A DNA stretch of 12,370 bases from JAVKDP01 sp040222185 (GTDB lineage: Bacteria > Bacteroidota > Rhodothermia > Balneolales > Balneolaceae): the NCBI GenBank assembly GCA_040222185.1, contig JAVKDP010000109.1, positions 1-12,370 of the forward strand, written 5' to 3'. Position numbers and translations under genes: made by a program. How positions within the stretch are numbered: the first letter of the stretch is position 1; every line of letters begins with the position of its first letter. This document shows positions 6,914-12,370 of this stretch, one piece after another. The notes below the pieces were generated by a model. That model worked only from the letters and a program-made list of their open reading frames with translations. It did not search any database and was not told the DNA's origin.

Positions 6914-7801
6914 TTAAGCTATTCGATCAGGAAGATTGTACTCTTCACCAAGTTCTTTCATTTTTTTATAAAAAGCTTCTCTGTAATACGCTGGCATTTG
7001 ATCACTGTTAGCAAAAAATTTCTGGTACTTAGGATAAAGTTCAGGAAAGTGTTTATTAATCACATTCATCATTAGCGTTTTGCTATCTGCTTTTCCATTT
7101 CCCCAAAGAGTGATGGTTGCCGGCATTACATAATCCGTATCAGCTTCTTTAAAGGTCGAAAATAAATGATGAAGACTTTCTGTTGTATCTGTGATATAAG
7201 GAATAAGTGGCATCATGCTTACACCAGAATAAAACCCAGCCTCTTTCGCTTTTTTTAAAGCAGAAAGGCGGAGAGAAGGAGGTGGAGCTCCAGGTTCAAA
7301 TATCTTTCCGATGTTATCATTCAGAGTAGAAAATGAGAAAGTAATGAGGGCACCTCTACCGGGTTTTTGTTGCAAATCTGTAGGCAGAAATGCTTCAGAA
7401 TCTATCTTCTTCAAAATATCAAAATCTCTTTCTATAAGATCAGACTTAGTAATCATATGAACCGGAAACCTATGTTTTAAAACTAATTCCAAGGCTCCCC
7501 TGGTTATTTCATATTCCTTTTCTACAGGCAGGTAAGGGTCAGTTGAAGAAGAAATGACAATAAAGCCTTGCTCATGCTTTTTAGCCCGGTTAAAAAGTTG
7601 ACGGTCAAGTATCTCTAAGGCATTTGTTTTAACTGAAAGGCTTTTTTCAAGATTTGTACCATATTTACTTCCCCGGATATAGCAGTAAAGGCAATTAAAG
7701 GAACAGCTGCTATAAGGGTTGAAAGTATATTCATCCAGGAACCAGGAATCTCTTTGCTTCTTCCTGTTTAAAACCGATTTAACTTCAATTTCCCTGGGCA
7801 T
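6914..7801 (-). CDS. Radical SAM protein of the SPL-like (SplB / Rv2578c-type) family
   Basis: This 295-residue protein binds a 4Fe-4S cluster and S-adenosylmethionine. The radical SAM motif CSFNCLYCY has Cys33, Cys37 and Cys40, preceded by FNPYSS, typical of the NPYxGCxHxCxYCY subfamily. Further family-like segments are VISSSTDPYLPVEKEYEITR (about 82-101) and TFSFSTLND. The remaining sequence contains no other cysteine. Genuine spore photoproduct lyase uses an extra cysteine as hydrogen donor, so this is not a canonical photoproduct lyase and the reaction is unknown. It overlaps the upstream AlkD-like gene by 17 bases and precedes the acetyltransferase by 2 bases, which indicates co-transcription and suggests a link to nucleic-acid repair or modification. 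The start chosen (7799-7801) is the only methionine before the cluster motif. Confidence 0.9.
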   Translation of the reverse strand: MPREIEVKSVLNRKKQRDSWFLDEYTFNPYSSCSFNCLYCYIRGSKYGTNLEKSLSVKTNALEILDRQLFNRAKKHEQGFIVISSSTDPYLPVEKEYEITRGALELVLKHRFPVHMITKSDLIERDFDILKKIDSEAFLPTDLQQKPGRGALITFSFSTLNDNIGKIFEPGAPPPSLRLSALKKAKEAGFYSGVSMMPLIPYITDTTESLHHLFSTFKEADTDYVMPATITLWGNGKADSKTLMMNVINKHFPELYPKYQKFFANSDQMPAYYREAFYKKMKELGEEYNLPDRIA

Positions 7802-8504
7802 ATTTATGTCTGGCTAGTCCAATGTTAACCTTAGTGCGGAACCATTGCCCGGTTGTCTTTGCTGCAATTTGGTCTAAATATTGATTAACCAAGTCCGGAT
7901 GGAACTTCGACATCGTTTTAGCAGCCCAGCCAATTCCTCTTTTTGCCTGGTAGTCTTTGATTGAGGCTTTACTCAAAAGAAGCTCAAATACTGGTTTCGT
8001 AAATTCCTTCTTCAATCCTTTTTTAATCGCATAATGCATTCCTGCTCCCGTGGACCTTTGCACCATATTGTTTTCATGAAAGGCATAGTTCTTAATAAGT
8101 GGCAGTGCCTTCCCTGGATTAGTAAGTAAACCATAACCAAATACTCGTTCCCCTATGATGTCACTTACATACCACTCTTCGCTGTTAGATATATACTGAG
8201 CTGCTTTTTGAAAAGACTCTTCAAAGTGTTCATTTAATCTTTTTTGAAGCATAATCCCCAATATTACATTCCCGCCCATAGTGTTTAATGATTCTATAGC
8301 ATCGCAAAAGGGTAGTTGTTGCTCTTGAGGTAGGAGTTCATAAAAATAGCTGGCAGCGTACTCAAGCAATGGAAACTTAATTTTGAGAGATAGTACCTGA
8401 TGAAAGACTTCATCCATAAGTGAGTTCAACCCATTGACCTGGTATAAATGAGAGCAATTTTCCAGTATGAGTTTCAGGTCAGATTTTCGGGTTATCGTTT
8501 CCAT
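7785..8504 (-). CDS. AlkD-like DNA alkylation repair protein (HEAT-repeat glycosylase family)
   Basis: This 239-residue all-helical protein matches the AlkD/AlkC-type DNA glycosylases, which remove positively charged N3- and N7-alkylpurines by trapping the distorted duplex in a HEAT-like solenoid. The most telling segments are EEWYVSDIIGE (109-119), NNMVQRSTGAG (145-155) and DYQAKRGIGWAAKTMSKFHP (184-203). Trp111, Asp115, Arg150 and Trp193 fall in the order and spacing of AlkD Trp109, Asp113, Arg148 and Trp187 (numbers recalled from the Bacillus cereus enzyme), so the catalytic Asp appears to be kept. It is the first gene of the minus-strand operon and shares 17 bases with the radical SAM gene. 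Upstream, 8505-8625 holds the divergent control region; no clear promoter could be assigned there. Confidence 0.85.
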   Translation of the reverse strand: METITRKSDLKLILENCSHLYQVNGLNSLMDEVFHQVLSLKIKFPLLEYAASYFYELLPQEQQLPFCDAIESLNTMGGNVILGIMLQKRLNEHFEESFQKAAQYISNSEEWYVSDIIGERVFGYGLLTNPGKALPLIKNYAFHENNMVQRSTGAGMHYAIKKGLKKEFTKPVFELLLSKASIKDYQAKRGIGWAAKTMSKFHPDLVNQYLDQIAAKTTGQWFRTKVNIGLARHKYAQGN

Positions 8505-8625
8505 ACATGATTTATAAACTTGAAAGAGTATGCGAAATTCTGTGTTTTAAAACAGCACTGATTTTGACTAAGATAGAACAAACCGATTGTGCTTTAAATA
8601 TGTATTTTGATCCAGACTCAAGCGC

Positions 8626-9783
8626 ATGGCAGAGAAAACCACTAATCACTTTTATTCAGAAATCCCAACTTTTGAAGATGGCTTGGTTAACCACATTTCA
8701 AAGCGGGAAAGGTTTGTGAGCGTCCCAAAAGACTGGCACATCATTATTACCGATATCAAAGGCTCTACAGAAGCGGTAGAGCGAGGGCAGCATCAACAGG
8801 TGAATCTTGTAGCAACAGCGTCCATTATTTCAGCCTTGAATATTGCCAAAGAAAAGAATATTAGTTTCCCTTTCTTTTTTGGTGGAGATGGGGCAACTCT
8901 GTTGGTTCCGGATATAATGAAAAGTGAAGTGATTTCTGCTCTGTCAGTATACCAGGGAAATGTAAAGCAGGCATTCGATTTAGATTTACGGGTCGATGAT
9001 GTGCCCGTTTCTTATCTTTATGAAAAAGAACAAGAGCTTACGATTTCAAAAGTTAAACTAAATAGTAAGTACACTATTCCTGTTGTTTTGGGTGAAGGAT
9101 TATTATTTGCTGATGAGGTTATAAAAGAAAGGAGGTTTGATCTAAAAGAAGAGAAGGATCAAAACCTGCTTAACCTGGAAGGAATGGAATGCCGTTGGGA
9201 TGCGGTAAAACCACCAGAGAAGACCAAACAAGTTGTTTGTTTGCTTGTGAAAGTTCAATCAGGTAGTAATCATGGGCAGGTTTTAAGTAAGCTACTTAAA
9301 ATTATAGAAGATATTTACGGCAGCTATGAAGAGCGGAGGCCTATTTCAGTTCAGGGATTGAAATTAACCGCCAGCCTGAACCGGTTTAAAGCTGAAAACG
9401 AACTTAAGTTTGGTGAGCCATCTGCCAAGAGATTAGCCAAAAGTGTTATAGGATATGTGGTGGGGAGAGTATATCTGAAAAGAAATTCGGGTAAAGGCTA
9501 TCTAAAAAGCCTGGTTGAGCTATCTGATACCCTTGTATTAAATGGAATGTTGAATACCGTAATTTCAGGCACTCAGAAGCAAAGCGTGGAGCTTGAGACC
9601 AGGTTAACTGAGCTGGAGGAGAATGGTGAAATAGTATATGGTGCAAATATATGCAGTGAAAGTATCATGTCCTGTTATGTTCAGGACCGAAAATACAATC
9701 ATGTACACTTCATAGACGGAAGCGAAGGAGGATACACCACCGCCGCTTCTGTTCTGAAGGCTAAACTGAGTAAAGTTAGGTAG
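8626..9783 (+). CDS. DUF3095 family protein, class III nucleotidyl cyclase-like
   Basis: This is a 385-residue cytoplasmic protein with the length and N-terminus of DUF3095 proteins (HFYSEIPTFEDG at 8-19). The segment ITDIKGSTEAVERG (41-54) and FFFGGDGATLLVPD (83-96) correspond to the two metal-binding strands of class III adenylate/guanylate cyclases. Asp43 and Asp88 are 45 residues apart, close to the usual cyclase spacing. Residues about 200-385 form the DUF3095-specific C-terminal half. A nucleotide-cyclising or nucleotide-binding role is inferred; I know of no demonstrated activity. The start ATG 8626 is fixed by a stop in frame at 8608-8610, and no Shine-Dalgarno site precedes it. It is divergent from the AlkD-like gene and convergent with the DUF5916 gene, 23 bases away. 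Confidence 0.88.
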   Translation: MAEKTTNHFYSEIPTFEDGLVNHISKRERFVSVPKDWHIIITDIKGSTEAVERGQHQQVNLVATASIISALNIAKEKNISFPFFFGGDGATLLVPDIMKSEVISALSVYQGNVKQAFDLDLRVDDVPVSYLYEKEQELTISKVKLNSKYTIPVVLGEGLLFADEVIKERRFDLKEEKDQNLLNLEGMECRWDAVKPPEKTKQVVCLLVKVQSGSNHGQVLSKLLKIIEDIYGSYEERRPISVQGLKLTASLNRFKAENELKFGEPSAKRLAKSVIGYVVGRVYLKRNSGKGYLKSLVELSDTLVLNGMLNTVISGTQKQSVELETRLTELEENGEIVYGANICSESIMSCYVQDRKYNHVHFIDGSEGGYTTAASVLKAKLSKVR

Positions 9784-9810
9784 TGCCCACCTGGATCAAT
9801 TGATACCTAA
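9776..9810. other. Inverted repeat spanning both stop codons of a convergent gene pair
   Basis: TTAGGTA (9776-9782) and TACCTAA (9804-9810) form a 7-bp perfect inverted repeat with a 21-base loop. The plus-strand stop TAG (9781-9783) and the minus-strand stop (9807-9809) both lie within the arms. There is no T-run on either side, so it is at best a weak bidirectional terminator and may be chance. Confidence 0.35.
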
Positions 9811-12026
9811 AGCAGAATCAGGTAAGTCAGTTTAACTATTGCTACCTGGTTTCGCATCACTAAATCTCTGCGGGGATCGAAGATATCCTCACCGTTTCGT
9901 GCAAGGTGGTACGCTGTATTATATACCAGGAATAAATCGCTACCCGGAGTATGAATCCAATCGAGCCTGATATTCGCCTGTATGTCTCTGGAGAAGTTGT
10001 CGTACTGAATCAGGGTTCGAGTAAACAGTTTTCGGTTAAAAGCTCCAAGAATGGATAATGAAACAGTAGTAGCATCAAAGTTTCCATTATCTATTGGCAA
10101 ATCTATCATAGAATGGGTAATTCCTCCTTCAAGAGTGAGGTGTTGGGATTGGCGGAAACCAAATCCTCCGCTAATATCCGTTCTGTTTCCATTAAAAAAA
10201 CCACCTGTTTCTAAATAAGCATCACCAAACAGTCTTCTGCTGGAATCAGTCTGTCCACCGAGTTCATAGGTTTCAAATGTGTAGTCATCAGCGGGGATAA
10301 TTGCATTTTCCCGAATTGGGAAATCATTCGAAAGCCTTTCGAACTGCTGGTCGATTTCAAACGAGATTCTGTCTCTTCTGCTGAATTCAATAGTTCCTTC
10401 AAATTCAATTTCAGATGATTGTTTGATGCCATTTTGCCCCTCAATGTAGTTGTACTGAGCCTGGAAGTTAAATCGGTTTATGGATGGGATGGAAGCAATG
10501 TTAACTGTAGGAGTGTAACCCGCACGGATATCATATTGTCTCATATCTCTCCTGCGAACGAAACCCAGGGCAGGGTTATAGTTTCTTCCAACATTGGTAT
10601 AAGTAAGTTGACCAAGATAGGTATCGTTCTGGAGTCTAAGCCTTACATGACCTGCAGCGTCATTAAGCATTTCGTTTTTATCGGTTACCCTGGTATACCA
10701 GCCTGTAAACGAACTAGAGCTTCCAAATCGATATTGAGTATCAAAACCCAAAGCACGGTTATATGAGTCAGGAGATTCAAGATTGGTGAAGATTGCGCCA
10801 GCAGTAGCACGTGGAAATATATTTGTTCTGACGCGGGCTACCGTATTATTTAAGGAGTTAGAACCCAGGAAGTCACCCATTTCATCGCCAGTTTCTATGT
10901 TGAGTGCTCCTACAGAAAACCTCCCTATTTGCCCCGTCATTCTGGCTCCCCCGAGTATTTCATTACTCAAACCAATGGTTCTTGAGAAGAATGTTTGTGT
11001 AGACCGGAGGTTTCCATGTTCGAAAAGTCCTGATCTTTCTAGAAAGAATTCCCGCTTCTCAGGGAAGAAAAGACCAAACCTGCTTAGGTTCAATTGTACG
11101 TTATCAGCTTCCACCTGGGCAAAATCCGTATTCACAGTTACATCTAGAGTAAGATTAGAACTCAATCCATATTTTATATCTATTCCAAGGTCTAGCTCTT
11201 CATCAACAACAGTAGTTTCATTTGTAAGATCTTCCCTGTTTTCCTGTACCCCAGTAGTGATGTAAGGTTTTATCTCAAGGTTTTTACCACGGCGTACATT
11301 CTTTATCCCTTTTAGAACCCCATACTGAGATACAGCTGCTAGGGCGCCGAAATTTCCGAACTCAAGACCAATAGCAGGCCACATTACCCGTTCATTTTTG
11401 CGATTGATAGTTCGGGAAAGCATAAGGCCAAATTCAAGTTCTTCCCCATCAGGAAAGCGTAATTGTCGGAAAGGAATGGAAACTTCCATCGACCAGCCTT
11501 CTTCATCAATGATGGTCTCGCTTATGAAAACTGCATCCCACGAAAAACTGGTGTTAGATAGTGATTCATCAGTAATGGTAGCGTCATCCTGAGTTCCCAG
11601 TGCGTTCATTTCGAATAAATAGGCATTCCGGCCATCCATATATGTATCTAAACCGATATAGGCATTATCGTCACGATCATTTCGGCCGCCTCTCTCCAGG
11701 TTTTTTGCACGGATAAGCTCAGGGTTTTTATCATAGAACTTAAAAGCGAAATACAGGTTGTCCTGGTCGTAAGCTATCCAAACTTCGGATTGCTCAGTTG
11801 CAGGGGAGCCATCGCTTGGCCAAACCTGGGTAAAGCCGCGAATTGGCTCGATGGTTTTCCAAATCTCGTCACTTAAGTCTCCATCAATCCTGGGAGGTGT
11901 TTCAGCTAATACAGCGGTTACTTCGTTTGAAGTAGGTGAGGACAATTGGGCATGAACATGAAGAGGAAATGAAATAATTAGGGCAAATAAGCCAATTGAA
12001 ATGCCATATCGGGAAAGTAAATGCAT
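9807..12026 (-). CDS. CBM9-like / DUF5916 outer-membrane protein
   Basis: This 739-residue protein has a signal peptide of about 26 residues (hydrophobic core GLFALIISFPL, then VHA before Gln27). Residues about 38-225 form a carbohydrate-binding family 9-like (DOMON-type) domain, seen as PPRIDGDLSDEIW, VWIAYDQDNLYFAFKFYD and DAVFISETIIDEEGWSMEVS. The rest (about 245-739) is the DUF5916 region. It is rich in alternating aromatic and polar strands, contains FFPEKREFFLERSGLF, and ends in a hydrophobic VKLTYLILL, as expected for an outer-membrane beta barrel. The natural ligand is unknown. Family members are abundant in Bacteroidota-like genomes and are often annotated as hydrolases or carbohydrate-binding proteins without proof. 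A partial sulfatase gene lies upstream on the same strand, with a gap of 142 bases. Confidence 0.9.
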   Translation of the reverse strand: MHLLSRYGISIGLFALIISFPLHVHAQLSSPTSNEVTAVLAETPPRIDGDLSDEIWKTIEPIRGFTQVWPSDGSPATEQSEVWIAYDQDNLYFAFKFYDKNPELIRAKNLERGGRNDRDDNAYIGLDTYMDGRNAYLFEMNALGTQDDATITDESLSNTSFSWDAVFISETIIDEEGWSMEVSIPFRQLRFPDGEELEFGLMLSRTINRKNERVMWPAIGLEFGNFGALAAVSQYGVLKGIKNVRRGKNLEIKPYITTGVQENREDLTNETTVVDEELDLGIDIKYGLSSNLTLDVTVNTDFAQVEADNVQLNLSRFGLFFPEKREFFLERSGLFEHGNLRSTQTFFSRTIGLSNEILGGARMTGQIGRFSVGALNIETGDEMGDFLGSNSLNNTVARVRTNIFPRATAGAIFTNLESPDSYNRALGFDTQYRFGSSSSFTGWYTRVTDKNEMLNDAAGHVRLRLQNDTYLGQLTYTNVGRNYNPALGFVRRRDMRQYDIRAGYTPTVNIASIPSINRFNFQAQYNYIEGQNGIKQSSEIEFEGTIEFSRRDRISFEIDQQFERLSNDFPIRENAIIPADDYTFETYELGGQTDSSRRLFGDAYLETGGFFNGNRTDISGGFGFRQSQHLTLEGGITHSMIDLPIDNGNFDATTVSLSILGAFNRKLFTRTLIQYDNFSRDIQANIRLDWIHTPGSDLFLVYNTAYHLARNGEDIFDPRRDLVMRNQVAIVKLTYLILL

Positions 12027-12058
12027 GCTGATACACTTTTTTTATTAAAAACTGGGTC

Positions 12059-12064
12059 ATTATA
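12059..12064 (-). promoter_or_regulatory. Possible -10 element for the DUF5916 gene
   Basis: On the minus strand TATAAT (12059-12064) lies 32 bases before the ATG at 12024-12026. No good -35 hexamer is found at normal spacing (GTGACT is the nearest and is about 15 bases away), and the surroundings are AT-rich, so a chance match is likely. The leader before the ATG is A-rich with no Shine-Dalgarno motif. Confidence 0.25.
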
Positions 12065-12168
12065 ATAAAAAAAGAAGGGAGTCACTTTTTGTTTACATCT
12101 TCTTTCAATTCAATACATTTACTTACAAACCTGAACTGTAGCGATCTAAGCTCTTCTTGCTCAGTTAA

Positions 12169-12370
12169 TTAGTACACTTTCATATTTCTTTGGTCTCCCC
12201 AGCGGTGCTTTATAGTTCGCTTGAGGGGAATTTGCATTCCGTCTGTTTCTTCCATCCATGTATAAAGTTCTCCAACCATTTCTTTAATCAATTCCTGGTG
12301 TTCAGGACTGTTGATAAGGTTATTCATTTCGAAAGGATCGTTTTCGAGATCGTAAAATTCATTAGTATCC
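12169..12370 (-). CDS. Sulfatase, C-terminal end (partial)
   Basis: The frame is open to the right edge and stops with TAA at 12169-12171, so only the last 66 residues are present. The segment EFYDLENDPFEMNNLINSPE is the typical C-terminal signature of type I sulfatases (arylsulfatase / GlcNAc-6-sulfatase-like). A helix (QELIKEMVGELYTWMEETDG) and a short end, HRWGDQRNMKVY, follow. These enzymes release sulfate from sulfated sugars or esters using a formylglycine made from a Cys/Ser motif near the N-terminus, which is outside the window. The substrate cannot be stated. No terminator is obvious in 12027-12168, an AT-rich gap that probably carries the promoter of the DUF5916 gene. Confidence 0.85.
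   Translation of the reverse strand, partial: DTNEFYDLENDPFEMNNLINSPEHQELIKEMVGELYTWMEETDGMQIPLKRTIKHRWGDQRNMKVY

Noticed and set aside
8505..8625. Promoter with TTGAC (8564-8568) and TAAATA (8595-8600) for the DUF3095 gene
   Set aside because: The gap between the two elements is about 26 bases, too long for a standard promoter, and no Bacteroidota-type TANNTTTG match was found at a suitable place.
8507..8719. 70-codon plus-strand reading frame starting next to the AlkD-like start
   Set aside because: It overlaps the well-supported DUF3095 gene in another frame, has no recognisable features, and half of it is a shadow of that gene. It covers the divergent control region.
10783..11265. 160-codon plus-strand frame inside the DUF5916 gene
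   Set aside because: It is antisense to a strongly supported outer-membrane protein and has shadow-like composition with no domain pattern.

Overview
The window looks like chromosomal DNA from a free-living member of the Bacteroidota/Balneolota/Rhodothermota group (a marine Balneola-like relative would fit). The clues are a cobalamin-dependent class II ribonucleotide reductase, a large secreted tricorn-like peptidase, a CBM9/DUF5916 outer-membrane protein, a DUF3095 protein, a sulfatase, moderately AT-rich DNA, and starts without clear Shine-Dalgarno sequences. The taxon is inferred from gene content only.

Layout. Positions 1-1533 (+) hold the C-terminal part of NrdJ, closed by a strong hairpin terminator (1581-1614). 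Positions 1748-5020 (+) hold a complete secreted tricorn-type S41 peptidase, with a second terminator (5023-5058) that is symmetric enough to serve both strands. Positions 5059-6422 form a visibly more AT-rich patch with three small minus-strand genes. One resembles MafI-type immunity proteins and the other two are unrecognised. Four copies of one imperfect palindromic repeat are threaded between them. Positions 6423-8504 (-) are a tight three-gene operon: AlkD-like DNA alkylation repair protein, SPL-like radical SAM protein, and PAT-like GNAT acetyltransferase. The first two genes overlap by 17 bases and the last two are 2 bases apart. Positions 8626-9783 (+) encode a DUF3095 protein that keeps the two-aspartate signature of class III nucleotidyl cyclases. 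It converges on a CBM9/DUF5916 outer-membrane protein (9807-12026, -). The window ends inside the C-terminus of a sulfatase (12169-12370, -).

Most of the window is ordinary housekeeping and envelope gene content. The part most worth a second look is 5108-6428. The four repeats each have a palindromic core and a one-sided tail, and their tails alternate in direction. Two of the small genes therefore sit between inward-facing repeat pairs, and repeat sequence supplies or touches the stop codons of three genes. This looks like a family of repeat-bounded, single-gene units placed behind the repair operon. No transposase or integrase lies in the window, so the mobilising enzyme, if any, would act from elsewhere.
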